Shown: piece after piece, positions 1-12,000 of the stretch
Layout of the letters: each line of letters starts with the position of its first letter
Numbering within the stretch: the first letter of the stretch is position 1
Assembly: GCF_018139145.2 (NCBI RefSeq)
Contig: NC_059476.1
Span: 8,159,501 to 8,223,500, forward strand
Source: Gymnogyps californianus
Lineage: Eukaryota > Chordata > Aves > Accipitriformes > Cathartidae
DNA: 64,000 bases
Direction: 5' to 3'
Notes under the pieces: model-generated
The model's input: only the letters and a program-made list of their open reading frames with translations
What the model was told of the DNA's origin: nothing
The model's database searches: none
Position numbers and translations under genes: made by a program

Positions 1-1907
1 ACATATGCTGTCACACATTTCAAAAACATCTACATTTTATGCATACGTAAATATACCTACTTTGCATTCATGCATGTAATACAGGTATTACTTTCCTAAG
101 TCTACAACATCTGTAGCTTTACTGGTGCACATGCATGTCTTCTGCATATTTAGAAATTATATCAACAAGATGTACGTGCCAAGATTTTTCAGGAAGGAAT
201 ATGAATTGGATAACAGCTGGAAGACAAGCCAGAAACTGCACTATATGCCCATAAAGTACTGCTACATGCACTGGAGCCCTATGTTTTGTTCCTCCCAGTG
301 CGGGCAGCAGGAGCAGGCAGGATGCTTTGTGGTGGCACCCCGGCAGTCCTCCTGCACACCCAGAGTTTTTAAGGAAGGTCTCTTGGGTGTCCCTCTGTAC
401 GCTGCTGGTACGATTTGCCTATAATATAATTTAACATATGTTTGGACTGCTTCTGCAGGCTTAGAAAATGTTAAAAACATACGTATTTGTAAAAACTCTG
501 GGTTGCCTGATGTGCTGGGAACTTGTTAGGTGCCTATAAAGCATTTCCTCTGTCAAACTGAATCCTTTCCCTGTTCATTTCTGCCAGGTTTTCCATAGTC
601 CCAAAGGGGCAAAGTCCTCATGTATCAGTTCTAAATTACTAGAACCGTAAGGTTGAGAATATCACAGTTATTGAAAGCTCAGAAACTATAAATGGAGGGT
701 CTATTTATAATATTTTGCTATGTGGTCTCCTGCTGTGCTGAATCCAGTGTCCCTGCTCTTCAAGCCGTAGGTCCTTTGTTCTGTACTGATGGAAACAGTT
801 TCATACAATTTCAGATGTCCCACCGGGACAGTTCATTGTGGTTGTTACATTAATCATTCTTTTCTCTGAACTTGCAGTGTCCCTAATTCTAGATCTGTGT
901 TTGTAGTCACACTCCGTCCGTAAATTTGTAAGTTCATAATTTTCTTCACCTTTCTTAACAGTCAAACTCTTCCTTCCTCATCGTTTACGATATCCAGAGC
1001 AAAAATGAGGAATCAAAGATAGAGTTAAACCAGACAGGCCCTTATGAAGTCTTTCTGTATATCAGTTAATTTATATTGTTCATAAAAAAATGAAGAAAAC
1101 CTGATAAAAAACTGGAATCATTATTAAGTACACTGTTAAAACTAGGTAATAATTTGTTGCTTTTGCTACAGGGAAGCTTGGCACATTTCTCTACCTTGTA
1201 CGTTTTCCAACCTTATTTTTCTCCATCACTAACATCCATTGCTGGAGAGCATAGCCTCTCTCTGAATAAAGCTCTACAGACATACTGAGATTATAGACTG
1301 CGTTCTGATTTTCCGTATGTTAAAGAAATATAGTATGATGCCAATTACTTCAGGGGGGAATGACTCTGGATTTATACCACTGTATCTGAGATCATAATTT
1401 GACTCCTTGTGAGTAATTGAGGTCATGTGTCTTCCTTTTTAACTTCACCACTGTAATGCCTACGCCTCATGCTGGAGGGTGAGTAGCTTGAACCATCCCA
1501 GATGACTGAGTCATAAACATTTTTTCTAGATGAATACATGAGAGTTTATATGAGAGCAAGTAATTGCTCTTCATATGTGCCTGGGATATTATTTCATTAA
1601 GCAAACTACTCCCTGTTCATGCAGAAGCCCTAAAGATCAAGCAGCTGCTAGTGCCAAATTAAGTTTTCCTTGGGGTTAGAGCACAAAGTCAAAACTCTTG
1701 GGTCCTTTTTCATTAACTTCCTCGATTTGTGACTTTGCACAAACTCCCTGGGATCTCTGTGCATCAGCTACCCATCTATCAAGTGGAACGAAAGCTTACT
1801 TTACGAGGGAAGAGAGATGTGAAAGTCAAGCATGTGGGGCCAAATTCTGTCCTCTTACTCATACTGAAAGAGCCCCTGGCTCTGTGCTTCTTAACTGTTT
1901 GACTCCA

Positions 1908-1915
1908 TGACGTCA
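1908..1915. promoter_or_regulatory. full palindromic CRE octamer
   Basis: The octamer TGACGTCA is the consensus cAMP-response element bound by CREB/ATF dimers. It is isolated: no CpG island, TATA box or gene is visible close by. It may be a chance occurrence or part of a distal enhancer. Only the motif itself is seen. Confidence 0.3.
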
Positions 1916-2826
1916 CCGAGGAAAGCTGGACTCCGTGTAAGTTTGTATTTTTACCCTTGGGTCTCCGGGTTGGTAAAACACTCTGAAATTCTCTGATGAA
2001 AGCTGCTCTATAAATACAAAGTGTTCTTGTGACTCAGGTTCACTCTTTGTTTGGGTACAGGTTCAACATCTCACTTCCTCCGCTTATGAGACAGGTTGTT
2101 ACTACAACGCTCTTTCCTACCTCCTAACACCTCCTTAAACAGAAATCACTTCTACTGCTCTCACATTCAGGGCACAGAAATCTACTTAAACTTTCCTTTC
2201 GACATGAAGAAAATCATTAAAATCAACCTCAATCCCTCTCCCCCTGAGGGACTGCTGTCTTGTTACACTGAACCTCTACAAGTAAGCCTACAGCATGTCT
2301 TTAACTTTGCTTTTCTTAGGAAGGACCTCAGCTTTTGAGACTGAAGAGACTTCTCTGACGCCACGAGCAGCATGGGAGAGCAGGGGCATGGGGGAAAAGA
2401 GAAGTTCTCCTCCCCAAGGAGTTTTAATATGCCTGAAGAAGGGAATGAAGACTTCAGATCGAGGCTTTAGCACCATGTTATGTAAGTGACACCCTTTAGC
2501 ATAAAATCACTGTATTGAGGGAAAGCAGGGCATTATCAGCTATGTTTATATTATCAAATTTGAGAATATCTTATATCCATTTCATGCATGCATAAGTGGC
2601 TACATAACCTATAAGGCACTACAGGTCTGTTTTGCTAAGTTTTCTCCTGATGGTAGTAACTTTTCCTCCCTATATGTAATATTTGACCTATAGTCATCCA
2701 GGTTAGTGAGAGAAAACTGTTATTTTCAAACTCCCACAGCTGTAGAGGTGGCAGGTTGCATTAGTACTGGGATGGGGTCAAACAGAATGGCACTGAGCCC
2801 AGTAGACACCCACCCAACACCCCCAG

Positions 2827-2843
2827 CACACACACACACACAC
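2827..2843. repeat. (CA)n microsatellite
   Basis: About eight uninterrupted CA dinucleotides. It is a simple repeat with no coding context. Confidence 0.85.
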
Positions 2844-4124
2844 TGGATGCTTCTTACCTTGCCTTGCACAAGCCCGAGGGTCCAGAGCCACCAAATCCAG
2901 ATGTGTTCCAGAGATCTATTAGTGCACACACTAAAGACCATATTTATGACACCACAAATATTTAAGTGTGGTCTCTGCAAGTGGGAGGAGAAACTGCTCT
3001 CTCCAAAAGCTTTTGGCCACAGGATTTCCCTATCTTGCCAGCTTCCATGTGTCCCCCTGAAGCTGTGGGTTTGGTGGGAAGGCCTCAGATAATCATCTGG
3101 CATCTTTCATAACGCTCATAAAAAGAGCTGGTGAGAACGCCTTACATATTATCATACGTATTTGAGTTTCCACAGGACAAAGCAACACTTCCAGGAAAGG
3201 AGGGAGAAAGCATGCAGTTGGTGCTAAGGTGTTCGGGAAGTCATGTGCCAGGCGATGGAGTGGGGAAGGAAGGATCCTGCCAATGTCTCTCAGAAAGCTC
3301 TGGCCACCTCCTTCCCTCTTTGCTTTTTTGTTAGGAAAATTCACCTTTAGTAGCCTAATATATAGTATGATTGTGAAATGAAGCTGATGAAAAGACGATT
3401 TAAATTTGATATTCAGTCTCCTGGTTTGGGCTGATAAATGGCTTTCCTGCAATACGCTTGCTTCACAGAACGGTCACCTTTTCCCCTAGCTTGAGCGAGA
3501 GCCAAATTGAGCCTCTGCGAAATCAAAATGATCCTTGCCCCAAAGTTTACATCTTCAGCTGAAAACAAGGGATCAGGTTCCCTCCCTCAGGCCAAGCAGA
3601 TTCTTACTCTGCAAGTAATCCTACTGAAACCAACGGGACTGCTTGTGGAGTTGAAAGATGTACTGGCATGGTGTAAAGGTCGCTGGCTTTGGTTCCAAAT
3701 ATCCATTCACCTTGTTTGTTTATTTCTGTATTAAAACGCTTTTAACCCTACAGGCATTGCAATATATTGGGACTGAGGTGCAAGGGCTGAGCTTTGTTGC
3801 CTGCTTGGCTCTCCGAGGGTACATAAAGAAATCCAGGGTCTGGAAGGATGGAGCAATTTTGGCCAAAATGGCATTTTGTTTCTTCTGGTTGGGTTTTTCA
3901 GTTGTTTTTTTTTTTTTTCTTTTCTTCCTCCCTCCAGCCAAACTCCTAGTCACACCGGCAAAGTGAGCTGTACTTCACTGCATACCTGTCTTAAAAAAGA
4001 AAGCAGCTTTTCCACTAGCAGAGGAAAAAGACGGATCCCATGTGCATGGTCTTGCAAAGTCAGCTGATTAAGTGAAGTACCTGCTCTGTATACCCTCTCT
4101 TCTGTTACGTGTAAGTACTTCTTT

Positions 4125-4198
4125 CATTTCCCATGACATTAATACAGCTCTGCATGTAATGCCATTTCCCCATAGCATTAATATGGCTCTGCATGTAA
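4125..4198. repeat. tandem duplication, 38-bp unit, two copies
   Basis: Two adjacent copies (4125-4162 and 4163-4198) share a CATTTCCC start, a CATTAATA centre and a GCTCTGCATGTAA end, with a few substitutions and a small length difference. The divergence suggests an old local duplication rather than an assembly artefact. Confidence 0.8.
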
Positions 4199-5796
4199 GG
4201 AAATAGGAGGCAAAGAGGAGCTGTGCAGAAGACCTCCTTGGGTTGTCCTTTAGCACCCACTGAAACAGGTTGGAAATTTCAGAGAGGAAATTTTTACGCT
4301 GGCAAAATGCCAGACTGATTAAATAACAATGAACCTCCCAGCACAAATCAGACAAGTTTCTCAGGTTTCCGATGAGCTCAGTGGGCTGGTAGGCTGCTGC
4401 AGAGCCTGGTGACGGGAAGACCCCCAGCTCAGTCCCGTTAGAGCCACAGCTCCGTTAGCTAACTGGGTGTTAGCCACCGCTATCTTTATCTGGCTATGTC
4501 ACTGCAAGGAATTCATCAAGCTGATGTAATCCACACCGGACCCAGCTCCTGGGTTGGGTGAGGAGGCTCTAAGGCCATGCTCTGCTCCTCGGGAGCCTGT
4601 AATGGAGCTCGGGAACCCCAGAGCTCAGCAGTCCTCCGCTTTTGAAAATACCTGAACCACCCTGAACAACCCAAACTGGTTCACAAGGGGAAGACACCCA
4701 CTCCAAAAATTACATTCAAAACACTTCAAAGTGGCAAGGAGGAGCTCAAAGGCAGTAACTTTGGGTTGCCTGTAACAACTTAATTCCACCTTTTGTGTAA
4801 AATCAACTCTCCATCCCTCTAGCTGTCTGGTCCTGTACTCCTTTCTCTGCCCAGGCTGTCACCCAGTCTTTAAATGGCTTGGGGACCCCTGCCTGCCTAA
4901 AGGGGATAAATCTTGGAAGAGTCCAATTATTAATCTGTAGAAGTCTCTACTGAGTATATATGATTTCTCTTTCAATTTTCTTTCTTAAAAATAGATTAAT
5001 AGTTTTATTCCCTTGTTTTTCAGCTTCAGGCAGAAAATCTAACAGGAATTTTCAGCTTGAATGATGAAAGTTTAGAGAAGCTATACAGAATGGGAAATAG
5101 GACCATCTCCAGGGAAGTGTTAAGCAACCTTGGCTCAGCACTGAGGTGGGAGTCAAGTGGTGCAGGGTGGACTGGCAGAGCGTTCAGCAGAGCACTGCAC
5201 TGGTTGGGCTGGTGAGTGGTGTCAGACTCTCCAGAGCACTGCATTGAGTGTGTAACGGTATATGATCTGCCCTGAAGAAAGGCTGATTCCTGGTTTCGTG
5301 ATGTTTTCTATGTGATTGTTCCAGAATCTCCTTAACTTCCCTTTCCTTGCCATAAACCCCCAGTCTCTCGTCCAAATCTTGATTTCATCTTCTCTCTTCC
5401 CTCCCTAGTGCCCCATTTTATCTGTTCCTATCAGATTGCCTCCCCTCTCGTCTGTGGGGATGCCAGCAGAGCAGAGCAAAGATATCAGAGAAAAGAATCT
5501 TTTTGTCCTCTCATCTCTGCTACCTCCTTCACTGCAAGGCTTCAGAAGCAGACCCACCTCTCACCTGATGTCTATGCAAGTGTCCAACACAGTGGGATGG
5601 ATCCACAGAGAACTCATCTTTAGTGACCTGGCAGGTGCTTTGTCTCTACTGCTCTTTAAAATTTATAATACATGGGATCAGTCTTTTATCCCCAAGAAAA
5701 TAAGCCGATCTGCCCTGTTTCCATAGAAGAGGCAGGGAAAGAGGGTGGTGATGAGCTGGCACTTAGCACCAGCCCCAGGGAAGCATGGAGCAGGGC

Positions 5797-5860
5797 CCCA
5801 GCACCCACACCTGCCTGCCTCCTGGGGTCCCAGCACCCATGCCTGCCTGCCTCCTGGGGT
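5797..5860. repeat. tandem duplication, 32-bp unit, two copies
   Basis: Copies at 5797-5828 and 5829-5860 are nearly identical (CCCAGCACCCA followed by CTGCCTGCCTCCTGGGG). The G+C-rich, strand-asymmetric unit is typical of a short minisatellite. It makes three reading frames look open over about 60 codons, which explains the short open frames there. Confidence 0.8.
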
Positions 5861-8800
5861 CCCCCAGCTCATGAGCCCAGGCTGCACGGAGGTGCTCCTG
5901 CTCCACAGTGGCCTTGACATGGTGTCATCACTCTAAAAGCTGCAGTTTCTTCCCCTGGATCCCGAGGTCTCTTCCCTGATGAGTTGTCTGGCAATGCAAG
6001 AAAACAGGCTGTGTGTGTGCTCCTTCGCAGTTACAGACAAGGTGACAGGCATGCTATGCTGACTTAGGACAATGAGCTGACAAGTTCTCATAAACAATAA
6101 GTAAAATAATATTTCATTTTCTCCAAATTAGGAGGGTTTTTGTTTTGCTCTCATAAAAATCTGCTGGTCCTCTGAAACGGATCAGTAGTGACATCCAGTG
6201 GCCACAAACTGAGACAGCTATAGTACTTTTGGGTTCTAACAGCGTGGACTGGATTTACCACTATTTACATGTATTCTAAAAGTGTTCTGTATGCAAAAAA
6301 ATGTATATAGGTTTTCTAAGTACCACTGTCCAGGGAGTGAAGAAAAACGCCATAGCCACCCAGATCATCTTTTCGAGGGCTAGTGCAACAACTTCTTGTC
6401 CTTGGAGCTATTGCTCTGCTCTGACCCACACAACGGAGTATGCTCCCTCCCATTGGGGCTGGGCCTTTGGAAGAAGCTTAATTCACTCAACAAGGTGTTT
6501 TGAAGTGAGTTAAAGGTAAAGGTCTGACGGATGAACTTGGGTTGCCTATGCAGCTTGGCAGCTTGTTTTATCATTTTTTTCGAAGGGCTTTGTGGCTCTC
6601 AGATGGTTTCTATCTATCTGCTGGGCTTCTTACACATCTTCTGGCAATGCTGTCTGAACAAAGCGGCTATCTGCACTGCCCAGAATCATACAGATGTTGT
6701 GGTTTCTATATGATGGGCGAGGGAACTGCTAATAATGCTTTTTTTTAAGGGAACTGTGTATGAAATACAGAGTTTCCTAGTGCTGACACTGATTAAAACT
6801 TTCATAGTATTATTTCCAGAGATTTAGAAATGTCTACTAGATCTAGGTAGTCCAAGTCCAACTTGGCAATCCTACATCGAGTAATTTTTTCTACATCATG
6901 ATTTTTTCTTTTCTTATCATGTTATCATGGTGTTCCAACCCACAATGTGCTAAATACAGCAAAGCGCATACTTCAAGCTTCCAAATAGCTCCCTGACCTT
7001 GAGCAAGCAGACACAAGAGCACTGTCTTGGATTGCAGCCACCCCGCTTCACTTCTTGCTGATCCAGGGTTGCAGAGTGACTTAGCTCTTGATGGGGAATA
7101 CGCACCAAGCCACCAACGAGTGAATCAGCTGGTTTGTACGATTCGAGGAACTTGGAGAAGACCTTGCTTCTCTTTCTCGGTGTGTTAGAAAAATACCGAC
7201 CAGCCCAGTGTGCAGTCAGGGGAACAGCCCAGCGTGAGCCAGGCACAGAATATTTTTTACGGACTAAATGTGCACTAGGAAATGCTCAACTCTCCCTCAG
7301 AGACAATAGGCTTTTCTTTAGTAAAGTGCTGACGCTGTGACTCCATAAAGTAAATCCTCAGTAAAACACTGTTTCTCACTTGATCTCACTTGCAATTTAA
7401 GAAGTTAAATTTACACCCTCTCTGACAGCCTCGTGCCTCTCATTCAATTCTAATCTGAAGTGACTGCTGTGGTTCAGTTCAGGGTTAGGAGAGATAATCA
7501 AGTTACTGTTGGTTTGAGAGTTACTGTGTGTTCATCGAGGCTGGGGTTCAACCACATACATACTTCTAGACCCTCACAAACACACGGCAAAAATGCATTA
7601 TCTTAAATCTTTTTTTGCTGACATTTAAATGAACACATTTTTCCTCAAATATGTGACAGGCTGAGAGCATCTGGCTCCACTGATGCTCAGTACGTAACTC
7701 ATTACACTGCAGGAGCTCACTCATTTTTGAGCCCTGGGCTTTGGTAATGCTCTTGCCTGGTTTATGGCACTGGTGTACTTGATTTGTGCTTGAGCCAGGG
7801 TATTATATTTAGGCGCTTGAGCAACAAATTTTGCTCAAACCTTTAATTCACAGCTATGGGAAGTGTTGGAGTAAACCCCCTGCTCATTACTCATTGTTTA
7901 CATTTAGAACATGGATGCTTCAAGGAATGACAAAATGTACAGCGTCTAAAAACATATGTATTGAAACTAAAAAGCAGAGGCACATAAGCCAGCCTTTCAG
8001 ATCCTGCTGATGCTTTATCTGAGATAGCAGCCTGACAAAACATCCTACTTGTCTGTTTAGGATAGTTGCTTAATGACATTATGATGACTGATAGTTCTGG
8101 CATGTCACTTTTTGTTTGTGATTGTCAGGATGGCTGTCATTTCTCTCCTTCTTCCATTTCTTGTAATGCTTGTTTACTTACTTGGTAATGCTTAGTCCTC
8201 TTTTGGGATTAAAAGATGCTAAGGCTACAAATAGGACACAGATGGCAGCAAGCTCCTATTATTTAATGGTAAAGCACCAAACACATACAGCTATTTATAC
8301 TCAGCTAGTACTTAGAATTATATGGTGGATCATTCATATTAATTTCTAACAGAGATGGGTATCTTCAGAAAATCTGGATTCTCCTTCTTTAAAAAATTTT
8401 GGGACGACTTCCCAAAAGATATCCAAGGAACTTACTAATACTGCAGCAGTAAAATTACCACCTCTCTCCTACTGTGCTGAACAGACCAAGAGGTTCATCA
8501 TTATCTAGAAGTTTGATTCCTGCTAAGGAAACAGAAGGGCAAAGTAATCAGTGCCTGTCTCCATAGTAGCTCTGAGCTACTACCTGGGTACTCCGCTGTC
8601 ATGGGATGTGAAATATCCTATGAGCCAGGAGAGAGTGAACAGATTACCACTACCAGATGTCAGGATAACATCTGAGAAAAATATCAGGCTGCAAGGGAGG
8701 AGTTAAAAATGGAAAGCTTTATGTCATCGGTGCCTGGTTGGGTGACAGAGCAGATTGCTTGAAAGGAAGGAAGAAGGGAGTAAGTGAGAATATTGGTCTC

Positions 8801-8970
8801 TAGCAGAGTCTTTATGAGGCAGTGTAAGTCTAGCAGGGGTTAATAGAAAGTAATAGGATTAAACTTGGCTGAATTCAGAGCAAATAGTGAGATTTGCTTT
8901 CTCAGAGGTTTGAGATTTGCAGGTTTGGCAGTTCACTAAGAAATGAAACCTTAAAAGGGGTGGTTGGAGT

Positions 8971-9004
8971 ATTTATTACTATTATTATTATTATTATTAA
9001 TAAT
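8971..9004. repeat. (ATT)n microsatellite
   Basis: A run of ATT/TTA trinucleotides with one interruption near its left end. Confidence 0.85.
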
Positions 9005-12000
9005 CTTTCAAATCCCTGGCAAGGATACGGTCCTTAGGTGACCCACCCGCAGAAGAGGTAATACGTATGGAGGGAGGCTGCTGGCTGAAAAGAAAAAAGG
9101 CTGTGGACTGGTCATATAGTGCTGCACTGTCTTGGAGTGCGGCGTATTTCTGCTTGGGTGCCTTGGTCTTTCTTCAAGACTTGAGATCGCTAGCACCAGG
9201 GCAAAGGACTAACAACAGCTACCTGCTACTGGAGATACAGGGCATATAGATTTATTCCTTACTACGTGTGGAAGAGGGAACTGTTTTGTTTGCATAGCCA
9301 GCAACTGTTGGCTGTGTCTTCATTCTTAATCTTTTTTTTTAATTCCTGTAGCAAGAAATAAAAGTGGAATCCCTTGAGCTTCCTGGAAAGTAACTTTTTT
9401 TGGAGGAAAATAGAGTTTTCTTTCTTTCCTGAAAATTCCCCGCCCCCTGCAAAAAAAGTGAATTAATGTTACAGCATTGCCCAAATCCATTGACAAGGCC
9501 AGCTTGTGTTGGGCATGGTTGAAACAATAAAACTCTATTGGTATCTGGTCTCATGTAGGCACTTGGAAGGCAAGTACCAGGACAAAGTAGGGGCGACTGT
9601 TAGCAATGCAATCACTTCAGGAAGGCTGGAGCTCGCCCTTTGCCTCATGCTCCTAACCCTCCCACCAAAAAAGAAAATGGTGTTTTTAGAAGGTGAAACA
9701 ATACCTGACCTGTTGCTTTTTTTTCCCTACAGGATTTCTTCATCCCTGTGCTGGGAAGCTCTGTCACTTTACACACTGGAAATCCAAACAATGTATAAGG
9801 ATATACCTTGAGGAGCAAATACGGCGCTGACCCTAAGTCTGTCCTGCAGCCCACGTAAAGGGATCAACCCAGCTCCCAGTGAAGACATACGAGAAATACA
9901 GAGGGACTGACAAGGTACAAAACTCTCTATTAACTTATGCTAAAAAAAATTGTGCATCTGTCCAGAAAAGTCTCAGCTATTGAGACAATCAGGAAACAGG
10001 TTACATGTTTGGTGGTGGTGGCACCACAACAAGTGGATCCCCCAAGGGGAGTGGATTCAATGACTGGATTCAATGCGGGTTTTAAGTGGACCTCTTCCAG
10101 GCTCTTCTGAATGCAGACAAGTGTAACGTTTGCTGGCTATCTTTAATTTTCTCTCAGGTGTCCTCTTAGGACCTCTTTCATAGAAAAGAGTTCATTGTAG
10201 CTTTATAGCTACAGGTGAGGAGACTCAACTGCGTGGTGGGAAACGTACTCGTGCTCTTCAAAAATTGTTAAGAAATGAGGGTTGTGCTCCCTGGTGAAGG
10301 TAGCAGTTGCATCATTAGCCATAGATGAAAAAAGCTATCTGATGCTGCACATTTTTATGCATGAGTTCACGTCTCCTTGTGCTGATTCTAGCTCAATGGG
10401 GGCAAAAAAGGAAGAAGCTGAAAGTCTTCTTCATTGTAATGATTGCTTGAGTTTGCCTACACAACTACAAAGCTTTCCTGTTAACATCAATAAGTAGTAC
10501 TGAAACCAACCATTTAGACAAGATATAATGGCATATTATTGCCTGTGAAGGAATTGCACTTAGGTTTTCCAGTATTCCTCTGTTGCTAGATTTAGTATCA
10601 CATTACAGGAAGCCTGACTGGACAAACCTTGGCAAGATCTAATGATCTCATGTTCTTTGCTGTTCTGTTTTACACGCTGCCGTGCAGATGCTGATCTGTT
10701 TTGGAGAAAGTATGGGCTGGCTTTGCATCTTTTGCTATTCAAAAAGAACTAAGTTTTAGAGCCTCATGTCCCAGAAGACCTGTGAGGATGAAGCTTTAGA
10801 CTGTATTTTGTCTCTTCAAGCCAAGACTATCTCCAGAAGCAGCTGTACAAAGGATAAGGAATTTCTATTGTGCTGGTTAGCCAGTAAGGCTTATAATGCC
10901 ACAGGAAACCTGAGGGATGCAGCTATGAGTTTCTATGTGGTTAACTCCTGAAGCACTTAAGTAACATCCTGGAATAATATATTCCATGCTTAGTTTAAAA
11001 AAACCAACCAACCAAAAAAACCCAACAAAAAACCCTTAAACAAGAAAATCACAAACCCCAGTATCTGTAATATGAGAAGACAGAGGGTTCCCTCCTTTCT
11101 TACCTACATGAAAATGTATTTTCTTTGATTATGACCATCCTCTGTGTGCTTTTTCATCCACTCAGCTGTGTTAGTCTACAGTATCTGTTTAGCAATAGCC
11201 TGTTTGGATCTACGTGTCCAGCAAAATCTTGCAAGTTACTCCTTGCCATCTTTAATGCATTTACAAATAACAGGCTGTGTTTTTCAAGTTCTCCACCTGC
11301 TACTTCATTATAGCGCACAAGAACATACGCACTGTCTGCCAGACCAATGCAGGACTTAATTTCCTTAGATGAGCTAATCAGCAAAGAGGCGCCAGCTAAA
11401 GCAGAATGAACCAAGGCAATCGCAGAGGAGTCATTGGAAGTTTTGTTCTCAGACAAAAATAAGAAAAAAGAAATGCATGAGACTTATTGAGCATGAAATC
11501 TTCAGATGCTAAGGATCAGATATTGCAAATTCTCACCATCCATCACGAATTCTGGACTAGAGAAGCACTAAGTACGTCAGTGGTATTGCTGAAACTATTA
11601 ACAGTTGGGTCGCATGTGTAAGCAGCGGGCTATGGAAAGGAGATGTGTTTGCATGAAGATAAGCATTCCTCAGAAAAGCTGTGAACCCGAACCCTTAATG
11701 GCTACCAAGAATCATTTTTATATTGTTTACCAAAACCCAGTGCTTCTAAATGCTTCTCTATTAGAAAAGGGTACTTTGTATTGTCGGTAAATGGGATAAT
11801 AAGGAAGTGTGAAAGATGAGTCACCAAGCCACAGGGAAAGAAAATGTAGTGAGAGTAACCGCAGCACCCTCACTTGGCCCTGTGGTCCTTCGATAGAGCA
11901 TAATGCAGTTTCCTGCAGCCGTAGCCTCCAACAAGAGCTATGTTCAGCTCACTAGTGCGGATGAAGGTTAAGGAAACTTATTCCAGCTGCCCCAGATGTG

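Noticed and set aside
2706..3103. Overlapping frames of about 125 codons on both strands
   Set aside because: They include the CA repeat translated as His-Thr or Cys-Val runs, and show no family motif or splice context.
10996..11036. A/C-rich run with AACCAACCAACC units as a possible retroposon tail
   Set aside because: Simple A/C low-complexity sequence with no retroposon body or target-site duplication next to it; similar runs recur through the window.
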